Positions 26,787 through 35,844 of a stretch of DNA of 64,000 bases are shown here, one piece after another (position 1 is the stretch's first letter; each line of letters opens with the position of its first letter). The DNA is from Pseudomonas sp. LB-090624 (GTDB lineage: Bacteria; Pseudomonadota; Gammaproteobacteria; Pseudomonadales; Pseudomonadaceae), in contig NZ_QJRL01000018.1 of assembly GCF_003205205.1 (NCBI RefSeq), forward strand, positions 25,048 through 89,047, read 5' to 3'. Below the pieces are notes generated by a model. That model was not told the origin of the DNA. It saw nothing but the letters and a program-made list of their open reading frames with translations, and made no database searches. The position numbers and the translations under genes were made by a program.

Positions 26787-27935
26787 TCAAACCCCCAGGA
26801 ATTGGCACAACTCGCGCTTCTTCGCCAAAGCGTCCCGCCGCCCCAGGTCGATCAGTTCACTGCAATAACTCGCCTCGAAAAGCAGATAGCTCAACACCCC
26901 CGCCCCACTGGTACGCGTTGCCCCCGGCCCACGCAGGAACAGGCGCAGCGCTGCCGGCAACTCGCGCCGGTGCCGCGCGGCGATCTCGTCCAGCGGCTGG
27001 CTGGGCGCCACTACCAGCACCTCGATCGGCGCCAGGCCCAGGCGCCGTGCGTCCAAGTGCGCCGGCAACAGCCGGCTCAGGTGATTGAGCCGCTGCAACA
27101 GCTCGATATCATCCTCCAGGCTATCGATGAAGGTGCTGTTGAGCATGTGCCCACCAATCTGCGCCAGGCTCGGTTGCTGCCCGCTGAACACGCGCTGGGT
27201 GGGCAACGGTGGCGCCGGCCGCTGCGGGTTGCCGCTGACGCCGACCACCAGCACCCGGCTGGCGCCCAGGTGCAGGGCCGGGCTGATCGGTGCCGGCTGA
27301 CGTACCGCACCGTCACCGTAATATTCGTCGCCCAATCGTACCGGGGCGAACAACAGCGGGATCGCCGCGCTGGCCAGCAGGTGGTCGATGGTCAACGCGG
27401 TGGGCACGCCGATGCGACGGTGGCGCAACCAGGCTTCGATGGTGCCGCGGCCTTGGTAGAAAGTTACCGCCTGGCCAGACTCGTAACCGAAAGCGGTCAC
27501 CGCTACGGCGCGCAACTGATCGGCAGCCAGGGAACGGGCGATGCCATCCAGGTTCAGGTGCGCCTCCAGCAAACCGCGCAACGGGCTGCTGTCGAGCAAG
27601 GCCACCGGTGCCTGGCCGCCCAGGCCGAGCAGGCTGTGGCTGACGAAGCGGCTGGCCTGGCGCACCACCCCTGGCCAGTCGCTACGGATCACAAGGTGGC
27701 TGCGAAAATTCTGCCAGAAGGCCGTGAGCCGTTGCACGGTCTCGTTGAACTGGCTGGCGCCGCTGGCCAGGGTCACGGCGTTGATGGCGCCGGCGGAAGT
27801 GCCGACGATGACCGGAAACGGGTTGCGGGCGCCCGCGGGCAGCAGCTCGGCGATGCCGGCCAGCACGCCGACCTGATAGGCAGCGCGGGCACCACCGCCA
27901 GAAAGGATAAGACCGGTTATCGGGGGTGGTGCCAT
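26787..27935 (-). CDS. patatin-like phospholipase family protein
   Basis: The 382-residue protein begins with the oxyanion loop LILSGGGARAAYQVGVLAGI. It carries the nucleophile in GTSAGAINAV (near residue 45) and the catalytic Asp in DGAVRQPAP (near residue 215), i.e. the Ser-Asp dyad of patatins. There is no signal peptide or autotransporter domain, so it is a cytoplasmic or membrane-associated acyl hydrolase. The ATG at 27935 is chosen because GGRRGAY-type sequence should follow the start closely; the open frame upstream lacks coding character. Confidence 0.9.
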   Translation of the reverse strand: MAPPPITGLILSGGGARAAYQVGVLAGIAELLPAGARNPFPVIVGTSAGAINAVTLASGASQFNETVQRLTAFWQNFRSHLVIRSDWPGVVRQASRFVSHSLLGLGGQAPVALLDSSPLRGLLEAHLNLDGIARSLAADQLRAVAVTAFGYESGQAVTFYQGRGTIEAWLRHRRIGVPTALTIDHLLASAAIPLLFAPVRLGDEYYGDGAVRQPAPISPALHLGASRVLVVGVSGNPQRPAPPLPTQRVFSGQQPSLAQIGGHMLNSTFIDSLEDDIELLQRLNHLSRLLPAHLDARRLGLAPIEVLVVAPSQPLDEIAARHRRELPAALRLFLRGPGATRTSGAGVLSYLLFEASYCSELIDLGRRDALAKKRELCQFLGV

Positions 27936-28030
27936 GGCGTCCTTCCTGGGGTTGAGGTGCCTACATACCCGGCCGCTCAGCGGGCACATCCGCGACCACG
28001 GGCCCCGCAACACTCAGAACCCGTGGTAAT

Positions 28031-28065
28031 CCTGTGGCAGCGGGTTCACCCGCGAAGCAGCCAGA
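28031..28065. repeat. single REP element
   Basis: CCTGTGGCAGCGGGTTCACCCGCGAAGCAG is a single P. putida-type REP between the patatin and lpxL genes. Confidence 0.7.
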
Positions 28066-28081
28066 CCAGCTGACACAAGGT

Positions 28082-29017
28082 TCAGCGCTTTTTCTTGTCA
28101 TACAGCCGCGGCGCCCCTTCGGGCCGCGACTTGAACCGGCGGTGCGCCCACAGGTACTGCTCGGGGCACTCGCGCAACACACGTTCGACCCACTGGTTGA
28201 TGCGCAGGCAGTCGGCTTCTTCGCTCTCGCCGGGGAAGTCCGCCAGCGGTGGGTGGATAACCAGACGATAGCCGCTGCCATCCTCCAGGCGCTTCTGGGT
28301 AAACGGAATCACCTGCGCCTTGCCCAGCCGGGCAAACTTGGTGGTAGCGGTCACCGTCGCCGCCGGGATGCCGAACAACGGTACGAAGATGCTCTGCTTG
28401 GCGCCGTAGTCCTGGTCCGGTGCGTACCAGATCGCCCGACCAGAACGCAGCAGCTTGAGCATGCCACGCACGTCCTCGCGCTCTACCGCCAGCGAATCAA
28501 GGTTGTGGCGTTCGCGGCCGCTGCGCTGGATGAAGTCGAACAGCGCGTTACCGTGCTCGCGGTACATGCCGTCGATGGTGTGCTGTTGGCCAAGCAGCGC
28601 GGCGCCGATTTCCAGGGTGGTGAAATGCACTGCCATGAGGATCGCCCCCTGCCCCGCCTGCTGGGCGGCCTGCAGGTGCTCCAGCCCTTCGATGTGGGCC
28701 AGACGCGCCAGCCTGGCCTTGGGCCACCACCAGCTCATGGCCATTTCGAAGAAGGCAATGCCGGTGGAGGCAAAGTTGGCCTTGAGCAAACGCTGCCGTT
28801 CGTCGTTCGACAGCTCCGGGAAGCACAGCTCGAGATTGCGCGCGGCGATGCGCCGCCGCTCGCCGGCGAAGTGATACATCAGCGCGCCCAGCGCGGCACC
28901 GATTTTCAACAGCACCCGGTACGGCAGCTGGACCACCAGCCACAGCAGGCCCAGGCCCAGCCACAGGCCCCAGAACCTGGGATGAAAGTAATAGCGACGA
29001 AAACGCGGGCGTTCCAT
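28082..29017 (-). CDS. lpxL: lipid A biosynthesis acyltransferase (LpxL/HtrB family)
   Basis: The 311-residue inner-membrane enzyme transfers a secondary acyl chain (usually laurate in Pseudomonas) to Kdo2-lipid IVA. It has an N-terminal membrane helix (FWGLWLGLGLLWLVVQLPYRV) and the H-x4-E catalytic box AVHFTTLEIG near residue 130. Further motifs are MYREHGNALFD, a YAPDQDYG box and a C-terminal PEQYLWAHRRFKSRPEG. LpxL, LpxM and paralogues share these motifs; the exact chain specificity cannot be read here. It is divergent from minC. Confidence 0.9.
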   Translation of the reverse strand: MERPRFRRYYFHPRFWGLWLGLGLLWLVVQLPYRVLLKIGAALGALMYHFAGERRRIAARNLELCFPELSNDERQRLLKANFASTGIAFFEMAMSWWWPKARLARLAHIEGLEHLQAAQQAGQGAILMAVHFTTLEIGAALLGQQHTIDGMYREHGNALFDFIQRSGRERHNLDSLAVEREDVRGMLKLLRSGRAIWYAPDQDYGAKQSIFVPLFGIPAATVTATTKFARLGKAQVIPFTQKRLEDGSGYRLVIHPPLADFPGESEEADCLRINQWVERVLRECPEQYLWAHRRFKSRPEGAPRLYDKKKR

Positions 29018-29128
29018 TGAAGCATCCGGAAAGACAAAGGCCGCGCATTCTACAACGGATCAGTGCATGTTGCGGGCAACCGGTGTTCTCGTTATAAGTC
29101 AGGGCACTTTTTTCGCAACAAGCCGTCT

Positions 29129-29890
29129 ATGCAGACCATGAGCCCAAACCACACACCCGACACCGCCTCCGTGTTCCAGCTCAAGGGCAGCATGCTCGCC
29201 ATCACGGTACTGGAACTGGCGCGCAATGACCTTGAAGCCCTCGACCGCCAGCTGGCGGCCAAAGTCGCCCAGGCACCTAACTTTTTCAGCAACACGCCGC
29301 TGGTGCTGGCGCTGGACAAGCTGCCGGCCGACGAAGGGGCAATCGACCTGCCCGGCTTGATGCGGATCTGCCGCCACCACGGCCTGCGTACCCTGGCCAT
29401 CCGCGCCAACCGCATCGAGGACATCGCCGCCGCCATCGCCATCGACCTGCCAGTGCTGCCACCTTCCGGCGCCCGTGAGCGACCGCTGGAGCCTGAACCC
29501 GAAGTGGTGCGCAAACCGCAACCGGCCCCGGCGCCAGCCCCGGCCGCCGAACCCGAAGTTCGCCCGACCCGCATCATTACCGCGCCGGTACGGGGTGGCC
29601 AGCAAATCTACGCCCAGGGTGGCGACCTGATCGTTACCGCCTCGGTCAGCCCGGGTGCGGAACTTCTCGCCGATGGCAACATCCATGTGTACGGCCCCAT
29701 GCGCGGCCGCGCCCTGGCAGGCATCAAGGGCAATACCAAGGCGCGTATCTTCTGCCAGCAGATGACCGCCGAAATGGTTTCCATCGCCGGCCAGTACAAG
29801 GTCTGCGAAGACCTGCGCCGCGACCCGCTGTGGGGGACCGGCGTGCAAGTCAGCCTGTCCGGTGACGTGTTGAACATCACCCGTCTTTAA
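29129..29890 (+). CDS. minC: septum site-determining protein MinC
   Basis: MinC blocks FtsZ polymerisation away from mid-cell. The 253-residue product has the N-terminal FtsZ-inhibiting domain (VFQLKGSMLAITVLEL, then TPLVLALDKL). A Pro/Glu-rich linker (PEVVRKPQPAPAPAPAAEPE) follows, then the C-terminal beta-helix (GGQQIYAQGGDLIVTASVSPGAEL, DGNIHVYGPMRGRALAGIKG). It is the first gene of minCDE. ATGs at 29129 and 29138 are both possible; no strong ribosome-binding site separates them. Confidence 0.96.
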   Translation: MQTMSPNHTPDTASVFQLKGSMLAITVLELARNDLEALDRQLAAKVAQAPNFFSNTPLVLALDKLPADEGAIDLPGLMRICRHHGLRTLAIRANRIEDIAAAIAIDLPVLPPSGARERPLEPEPEVVRKPQPAPAPAPAAEPEVRPTRIITAPVRGGQQIYAQGGDLIVTASVSPGAELLADGNIHVYGPMRGRALAGIKGNTKARIFCQQMTAEMVSIAGQYKVCEDLRRDPLWGTGVQVSLSGDVLNITRL

Positions 29891-29999
29891 CGGATACTTG
29901 CCAGCATTTTTAGAGCAACTTTTTCACTGTTGCCGTTATTTAAGCTTTTTCAGTTATTTGCAGGGACCTGTGTCCCGACTATTTTAGGGGTGAAACACC

Positions 30000-30812
30000 T
30001 TGGCCAAGATTCTCGTGGTTACTTCCGGCAAGGGGGGTGTGGGCAAGACCACCACCAGCGCCGCCATTGGTACCGGCCTCGCACTGCGCGGCCACAAGAC
30101 CGTCATCGTCGACTTCGACGTGGGCTTGCGTAACCTCGACCTGATCATGGGCTGCGAGCGCCGCGTGGTGTATGACTTCGTCAACGTGGTCAACGGCGAA
30201 GCCAACCTGCAGCAGGCGCTGATCAAGGACAAGCGCCTCGAGAACCTGTACGTGCTGGCCGCCAGCCAGACCCGTGACAAGGACGCGCTGACCCAGGAAG
30301 GCGTGGAAAAAGTACTGATGGACCTGAAAAAGGACTTCGAGTACGTCATCTGCGACTCCCCGGCCGGTATCGAAAAAGGCGCGCACCTGGCGATGTACTT
30401 CGCCGATGAAGCGATTGTCGTGACCAACCCGGAAGTGTCGTCGGTACGTGACTCCGACCGCATGCTGGGTATCCTGTCGAGCAAATCGCGCCGCTCCGAG
30501 AACGGCGAAGAGCCGATCAAGGAACACCTGCTGATCACCCGCTACCATCCCGAGCGCGTGGTGAAGGGCGAGATGCTCAGCGTCGCCGACGTCGAAGAAA
30601 TCCTGTCGATCAAGCTCAAAGGCGTCATTCCGGAGTCCCAGGCTGTGCTCAAGGCGTCCAACCAGGGTATCCCGGTCATCCTCGATGACCAGAGTGACGC
30701 CGGACAGGCCTACAGCGACGCTGTCGATCGCCTGCTGGGCAAAGAGAAGCCAATGCGCTTCATCGATGTACAGAAGAAAGGATTCTTCGAGCGCATTTTC
30801 GGGAGCAAATAA
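30000..30812 (+). CDS. minD: septum site-determining ATPase MinD
   Basis: This membrane-associated ParA-type ATPase recruits MinC and oscillates with MinE. The 270-residue protein has the deviant Walker A loop SGKGGVGKTTTSAAIG at residues 9-24, VIVDFDVGLRNLDLIMG, and CDSPAGIEKGA. A C-terminal amphipathic membrane-targeting helix (KKGFFERIFGSK) closes it. The start is TTG at 30000, preceded by TAGGGGTGAAACACC; there is no in-frame ATG close enough to give the family N-terminus. Confidence 0.97.
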   Translation: MAKILVVTSGKGGVGKTTTSAAIGTGLALRGHKTVIVDFDVGLRNLDLIMGCERRVVYDFVNVVNGEANLQQALIKDKRLENLYVLAASQTRDKDALTQEGVEKVLMDLKKDFEYVICDSPAGIEKGAHLAMYFADEAIVVTNPEVSSVRDSDRMLGILSSKSRRSENGEEPIKEHLLITRYHPERVVKGEMLSVADVEEILSIKLKGVIPESQAVLKASNQGIPVILDDQSDAGQAYSDAVDRLLGKEKPMRFIDVQKKGFFERIFGSK

Positions 30813-30815
30813 ACC

Positions 30816-31070
30816 ATGAACCTTTTTGACTTCTTTCGTGGCAGGCAGAAACAGACCAGCGCGTCGGTAGCGAAAGAGCGTCTACAGATCATCGTGGCGC
30901 ACGAGCGCGGCCAGCGCAGCGAGCCGGACTACCTGCCGGCACTGCAGAAAGAGCTGCTGGAAGTGATCCGCAAGTATGTGAACATCGGCAATGATGACGT
31001 GCATATCGAGCTGGAAAACCAGGGCAGCTGCTCGATTCTGGAGCTGAACATCACCCTGCCGGATCGCTGA
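30816..31070 (+). CDS. minE: cell division topological specificity factor MinE
   Basis: The 84-residue protein begins with the membrane-targeting MNLFDFFRGRQK, followed by the MinD-binding helix (ASVAKERLQIIVAHERGQR) and the dimerisation domain (LPALQKELLEVIRKYVNI). It starts 3 nt after the minD stop, completing minCDE. Confidence 0.97.
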   Translation: MNLFDFFRGRQKQTSASVAKERLQIIVAHERGQRSEPDYLPALQKELLEVIRKYVNIGNDDVHIELENQGSCSILELNITLPDR

Positions 31071-31082
31071 TCCGCGCTAAAA

Positions 31083-31189
31083 GCCGGGGCTGCCTTGCAG
31101 CCCTTTCGCCACCCAAGGCCGCTCCCACCAGGTGTAATCATTCCTGTGGGAGCGGCCTTGTGTCGCGAAAGGGCGGCAAAGCGGCCCCA
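31083..31189. repeat. REP pair after minE
   Basis: Two inverted REP units (CCCTTTCGCCACCCAAGGCCGCTCCCAC and GTGGGAGCGGCCTTGTGTCGCGAAAGGG) form a large hairpin. It probably also ends or attenuates the min transcript. Confidence 0.85.
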
Positions 31190-31219
31190 GCGTTTTCTGC
31201 TATTTTCGTGAGAACTGCA

Positions 31220-31855
31220 ATGCCGCTGTCGAATGTCCAGATCCTCTTCGAAGACGCCGCCATCCTGGTGATCAACAAGCCGACCCTGCTGCTGTCGGTG
31301 CCTGGCCGCGCCGAGGACAACAAGGACTGCCTGATCACCCGCCTGCAGGAAAACGGCTACCCGGATGCACTGATCGTGCACCGCCTGGACTGGGAAACCT
31401 CCGGCATCATCCTGCTGGCGCGCGATGCCGACAGCCACCGCGAACTGTCACGCCAGTTCCATGACCGCGAAACCGAAAAGGCCTACACCGCCTTGTGCTG
31501 GGGCCAGCCGGCACTGGACAGCGGCAGCATCGATTTGCCGCTGCGTTACGACCCGCCCACCAAACCGCGACACGTCGTGGACCATGAGCAGGGCAAGCAT
31601 GCCCTGACCTTCTGGCGGATCGTCGAGCGTTGTGGGGATCACTGCCGGGTCGAGCTGACGCCGATCACCGGCCGCTCGCACCAGTTGCGCGTGCACATGC
31701 TGTCGATCGGCCACCCGCTGCTGGGTGACCGGCTGTATGCCAACCCCGAAGCGCTGGCTGCCCATGAGCGGCTATGCCTGCATGCCTCCATGTTGAGCTT
31801 TACCCACCCAGTGTCCGGGGGGCGGTTGAAGTTCGAGTGCCCGGCACCGTTCTGA
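31220..31855 (+). CDS. RluA-family pseudouridine synthase
   Basis: The 211-residue enzyme isomerises uridine in rRNA or tRNA. It has the catalytic motif HRLDWETSGIILLARD (Asp in HRLD near residue 58), VINKPTLLLSVPGR near the start and GRSHQLRVHMLSIGHPLLGD near the end. There is no S4 domain, and the short length fits the RluA branch (23S U746/tRNA U32) more than RluC or RluD; the target is not certain. The ATG at 31220 gives the family start; the open frame upstream lies in the REP pair. Confidence 0.88.
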   Translation: MPLSNVQILFEDAAILVINKPTLLLSVPGRAEDNKDCLITRLQENGYPDALIVHRLDWETSGIILLARDADSHRELSRQFHDRETEKAYTALCWGQPALDSGSIDLPLRYDPPTKPRHVVDHEQGKHALTFWRIVERCGDHCRVELTPITGRSHQLRVHMLSIGHPLLGDRLYANPEALAAHERLCLHASMLSFTHPVSGGRLKFECPAPF

Positions 31856-31872
31856 TCTTGCAGGGTCGGTAA

Positions 31873-31968
31873 CGGCCTCTTCGCGGCTAAAGCCGCTCCC
31901 ACAGGGACCGCACTGCTCTCAGGGGCTGTGCAATACCTGTGGGAGTGGCTTTAGCCGCGAAGAGGCCG
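31873..31968. repeat. REP pair between the pseudouridine synthase and apeB
   Basis: GGCCTCTTCGCGGCTAAAGCCGCTCCCACAGG and CCTGTGGGAGTGGCTTTAGCCGCGAAGAGGCC are near-perfect inverted copies about 30 bp apart. Confidence 0.85.
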
Positions 31969-32024
31969 ACACAATTTGTCGACTTAATAGGCTAAACTCG
32001 CGCCACTGCTGTTTGGAGTGAGCT

Positions 32025-33314
32025 ATGCGCGACGCACTGAATTCTGGCCTTATCGACTTTCTCAAGGCCTCCCCAACGCCCTTCCACGCCACCGCCAGCC
32101 TGGCCCAGCGCCTGGAGGCGGCCGGCTACCAGCGCCTGGACGAGCGCGACAGCTGGGTCGTCGAGCTTGGCGGCCGCTACTACGTCACCCGTAACGATTC
32201 TTCGATCATCGCCATTCAGTTGGGCAAGCAAGACCCGCTGCTCAACGGTATTCGCATGGTCGGCGCGCACACCGACAGCCCGTGCCTGCGGGTCAAGCCA
32301 CAGCCCGAGCTGCAGCGCCAAGGCTTCCTGCAACTGGGCGTGGAAGTCTACGGCGGCGCCCTGCTGGCACCGTGGTTCGACCGCGATCTTTCGCTGGCCG
32401 GGCGCGTCACCTACCGCCGTGACGGCAAGGTCGAAAGCCAGCTGATCGACTTCAAGCTGCCGATCGCGATCATCCCCAACCTGGCGATCCACTTGAACCG
32501 CACCGCCAACGAAGGCTGGCAGATCAATCCGCAGAACGAATTGCCGCCCATCCTCGCCCAGGTGGCTGGTGACGAACGCGTCGACTTCCGCGCCCTGCTC
32601 ACCGAACAACTGGCCCGCGAACACGAACTGATCGCCGACGTGGTGCTGGACTACGAACTGAGCTTCTACGACACCCAGAGTGCCGCCCTGATCGGCCTGA
32701 ACGGTGACTTCATCGCCGGCGCCCGCCTGGACAACCTGCTGTCGTGCTATGCCGGCCTGCAAGCGCTGCTGGCCGCCGACAGCCATGAAACCTGCGTACT
32801 GGTGTGCAACGACCACGAGGAAGTCGGCAGCTGCTCGGCCTGCGGTGCCGATGGCCCGATGCTGGAGCAGACCTTGCAGCGCTTGCTGCCAGACGGCGAC
32901 GCCTACGTGCGTACCATCCAGCGCTCGCTGATGGTGTCGGCCGACAATGCCCACGGAGTGCACCCCAACTACGCCGACAAGCACGACGGCAACCACGGTC
33001 CCAAGCTGAACGCGGGGCCGGTGATCAAGGTGAACAACAACCAGCGCTACGCCACCAACAGTGAAACCGCCGGGTTCTTCCGCCACCTGTGCATGGCCGA
33101 GGAAGTGCCGGTGCAAAGCTTTGTGGTGCGCAGCGACATGGGCTGTGGCTCGACCATCGGGCCGATCACGGCAAGCCACCTGGGCGTGCGTACGGTGGAT
33201 ATCGGCTTGCCGACCTTTGCCATGCATTCCATTCGCGAGCTGTGCGGCAGCCATGACCTGGCGCACCTGGTGAAGGTGCTGACCGCCTTCTACCGTAGCC
33301 GCGAGCTGCCTTGA
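32025..33314 (+). CDS. apeB: M18-family aminopeptidase
   Basis: The 429-residue cytosolic zinc aminopeptidase has metal-site motifs VGAHTDSPCLRVKP (near residue 80), DNLLSCYAGLQAL (near residue 235), CNDHEEVGSCS (near residue 262) and VRSDMGCGSTIGPI...MHSIRE near the C-terminus. Length and motifs match proteobacterial M18 enzymes of the yeast aspartyl aminopeptidase family. It starts at an ATG just after a REP pair and is followed by a hairpin. Confidence 0.95.
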   Translation: MRDALNSGLIDFLKASPTPFHATASLAQRLEAAGYQRLDERDSWVVELGGRYYVTRNDSSIIAIQLGKQDPLLNGIRMVGAHTDSPCLRVKPQPELQRQGFLQLGVEVYGGALLAPWFDRDLSLAGRVTYRRDGKVESQLIDFKLPIAIIPNLAIHLNRTANEGWQINPQNELPPILAQVAGDERVDFRALLTEQLAREHELIADVVLDYELSFYDTQSAALIGLNGDFIAGARLDNLLSCYAGLQALLAADSHETCVLVCNDHEEVGSCSACGADGPMLEQTLQRLLPDGDAYVRTIQRSLMVSADNAHGVHPNYADKHDGNHGPKLNAGPVIKVNNNQRYATNSETAGFFRHLCMAEEVPVQSFVVRSDMGCGSTIGPITASHLGVRTVDIGLPTFAMHSIRELCGSHDLAHLVKVLTAFYRSRELP

Positions 33315-33326
33315 TGTAGCCAGGCC

Positions 33327-33358
33327 GGCCTTTTCGCGGGCAAGCCCGCCAAAAGGCC
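33327..33358 (+). terminator. REP-like hairpin after apeB
   Basis: GGCCTTTT-C-GCGGG-CAAG-CCCGC-C-AAAAGGCC forms a nearly perfect hairpin 13 nt past the apeB stop. It resembles a short REP and may end transcription; there is no T tract. Confidence 0.5.
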
Positions 33359-33439
33359 AAACCTGCTCAGGGTCAATCCCGCTTCGCTTGCAAAGGGCTA
33401 TGCTTAATACATGGCCCCACTGCAAAAGGATTGCTGTCC

Positions 33440-33607
33440 ATGTCCCCGTTTCTGTCGCTGTTCGTGCCGGTGTTCCTGTTCCTGTTGCTGCTGACCATTG
33501 GCTTCAGCATGCGCGAACGCAATATTGGGGTACTGATGATGTGGATCGGCACCTTGGGCATTTTTGGCCTCACCTGCTGGAAGATCCTCGAGAAACTGCC
33601 GACGTAA
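33440..33607 (+). CDS. 55-residue two-helix membrane protein
   Basis: AAAAGGA 10 nt upstream leads to an ATG at 33440. The short product has two hydrophobic stretches (FLSLFVPVFLFLLLLTIGFS and VLMMWIGTLGIFGLTCW) joined by MRERNIG and ending KILEKLPT. I do not recognise a family. Good ribosome-binding spacing and a position directly before the MscS-type channel gene (38 nt gap) suggest a real gene, perhaps cotranscribed. Confidence 0.6.
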   Translation: MSPFLSLFVPVFLFLLLLTIGFSMRERNIGVLMMWIGTLGIFGLTCWKILEKLPT

Positions 33608-33645
33608 ACCTCTACACTCGGTCAATCGTTTGACCTGAGGTAGAT

Positions 33646-35805
33646 TTGCCAGTGCCTGCCCTCCTGCGTTACCTGTTCCTGCTGCTGTTGCTGTTCATCC
33701 CCCCGACCCAGGCGGCCGGCCTGCCGAGCCTGCTGGGCGGTAGTGCGCCCGCGCAACCAGAGGCCACCGAGCCGCTGGGCAAGTCGCTGGACGAGGTGAT
33801 CAAGAACCTCGAAAACGACCAGCAACGGGCCAAGCTGCTGGCGGACCTGAAAAAGCTGCGCGACGCCACCAAACAGTCACAACCCAGTGTCGAACAGGGC
33901 GTGCTCGGCCTGATCGGCGGCGCCCTGCATGATTTCGAGAAACAGTTCAGCGGCGACGCCAGCCCCTTCCACCGCTGGGCCGCGGAAATCGAGCTGGCGC
34001 AAACCGAACTGACCGAACTGATGGTGCCGGTGCACCAGTGGCCGGCCATCCTGTTCGGCTTTGCCGCAGTGATTGCCGTGTGGAGCATGCTGGCCTATGC
34101 CTTCAACTGGGTCGGGCACCGGATACGCCTGCGTTTCGGCCTGAGCGAAGAACTGCCACAGCACCCGCGCACCTGGGACCTGGTGCGCTTTGCCTTGCGC
34201 AAGCTGGGCCCGTGGCTGGTAGCGCTGGTGTTCACCGTATACCTGAGCTTCGTACTGCCACCGTCGCTGGGTAAATCACTGGCCATGGTGCTGGCCTACG
34301 CCCTGGTGGTCGGCACCTGCTTCTCGGCCATCTGCGTCATCGCCTTCTCGTTGCTCGATGGCCCGCACCGCCATCGCGCCCTGCACATCCTGCGCCACCA
34401 GGCGTTCCGCCCGCTGTGGCTGATCGGCAGCTTCGCCGCATTTGGCGAGGCGATGAGCGACCCGCGCATGCTGGTGGCTCTCGGCACCCACCTTGCCCAC
34501 GCCCTCGCAACCCTGGCCAACGTCATCGCCGCGCTGTGCACCGGGTTGTTCATCCTGCGCTTCCGCCGTCCGATCGCCCACCTGATCCGCAACCAGCCGT
34601 TGTCGCGGCGCCTGACACGGCGCACGCTCAGCGACACCATCGAGATTCTCGGCAGCTTCTGGTTCATCCCGGCGCTGATCCTGGTGGCGATCTCGCTGTT
34701 CGCCACCTTCGTGTCTGCCGGCGACACCAGCACCGCCCTGCGCCAGTCGCTGATGTGCACTGTGCTGGTGGTGGTGTGCATGGTGCTCAACGGCCTGGTA
34801 CGCCGCCACGCGGCCAACCCCAAGCGCGCCAGCAAGCGCCAGGCGGTCTACGCCGAGCGCCTGCGCAACTTCGGCTACCTGCTGGTGCACCTGCTCATCT
34901 GGCTGCTGTTCATCGAGCTGGGCCTGCGCGTGTGGGGCCTGTCGATGATCAGCTTCGCCGAAGGCGACGGCCACGACATCAGCGTGCGCCTGCTGGGCCT
35001 GGCCGGGACGCTGATCGTCGCCTGGCTGGTGTGGATCCTCGCCGACACCGCCGTGCACCATGCCCTGGTACGCTCGCGCCGGGGCTTGGCCAATGCCCGT
35101 GCGCAAACCATGATGCCGTTGATCCGCAACGTGATGTTCGTGGTCATTTTCATCATTGCGGTAATCGTCGCCCTGGCCAACATGGGCATGAACGTCACCC
35201 CGCTGCTGGCCGGTGCCGGTGTGATCGGTCTGGCCATCGGTTTTGGCGCACAGTCGCTGGTGGCCGACCTGATCACCGGGCTGTTCATCATCATCGAGGA
35301 CTCGCTGGCCATAGACGACTATGTGGATGTGGGCGGCCACCTTGGCACGGTGGAGGGGCTGACCATTCGCACCGTGCGCCTGCGCGATATCGACGGCATC
35401 GTGCATACCATCCCATTCAGCGAGATCAAGAGCATCAAGAACTACTCGCGCGAGTTCGGCTACGCGATCTTCCGCGTCGCGATCCCGCACAGCATGAACA
35501 TCGACCAGGCCATCACGCTGATTCGCGAGGTGGGGCAGAAACTGCGCAACGACCCGCTGATGCGCCGCAATATCTGGTCGCCGCTGGAGTTGCAGGGGGT
35601 GGAAAGTTTCGAGTCAGGGTCGGCGATCTTACGGGCGCGGTTCAAGACGGCGCCGATCAAGCAATGGGAAGTGTCGCGGGCGTTCAACCTTGCGCTGAAG
35701 CGGCAGCTGGACGAGGCAGGGCTCGACCTGGCGACGCCGCGGCTGTCGGTGCAGGTGGTGACCGCCGGGGGTGGTGGGATGGCAGAAACCGGTTCATCCA
35801 GTTAG
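33646..35805 (+). CDS. large MscS-type mechanosensitive channel
   Basis: The 719-residue protein has a signal peptide (LLRYLFLLLLLFIPPTQAAG) and a periplasmic helical domain. About ten membrane helices follow, then the MscS core: a pore helix ending GAGVIGLAIGFGAQSLVADL (near residue 525), then GLFIIIEDSLAIDDYVDVGGH and the cytoplasmic beta domain TVRLRDIDGIVHTIPFSEI. Size and layout fit the YbiO/MscM class of osmotic safety valves. The start is TTG at 33646 with GAGGTAG upstream; a GTG two codons later is the alternative. Confidence 0.88.
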   Translation: MPVPALLRYLFLLLLLFIPPTQAAGLPSLLGGSAPAQPEATEPLGKSLDEVIKNLENDQQRAKLLADLKKLRDATKQSQPSVEQGVLGLIGGALHDFEKQFSGDASPFHRWAAEIELAQTELTELMVPVHQWPAILFGFAAVIAVWSMLAYAFNWVGHRIRLRFGLSEELPQHPRTWDLVRFALRKLGPWLVALVFTVYLSFVLPPSLGKSLAMVLAYALVVGTCFSAICVIAFSLLDGPHRHRALHILRHQAFRPLWLIGSFAAFGEAMSDPRMLVALGTHLAHALATLANVIAALCTGLFILRFRRPIAHLIRNQPLSRRLTRRTLSDTIEILGSFWFIPALILVAISLFATFVSAGDTSTALRQSLMCTVLVVVCMVLNGLVRRHAANPKRASKRQAVYAERLRNFGYLLVHLLIWLLFIELGLRVWGLSMISFAEGDGHDISVRLLGLAGTLIVAWLVWILADTAVHHALVRSRRGLANARAQTMMPLIRNVMFVVIFIIAVIVALANMGMNVTPLLAGAGVIGLAIGFGAQSLVADLITGLFIIIEDSLAIDDYVDVGGHLGTVEGLTIRTVRLRDIDGIVHTIPFSEIKSIKNYSREFGYAIFRVAIPHSMNIDQAITLIREVGQKLRNDPLMRRNIWSPLELQGVESFESGSAILRARFKTAPIKQWEVSRAFNLALKRQLDEAGLDLATPRLSVQVVTAGGGGMAETGSSS

Positions 35806-35844
35806 GGCCCTTTCGCGGGCAACCCCTGGGAAGCAACCGTCGGG

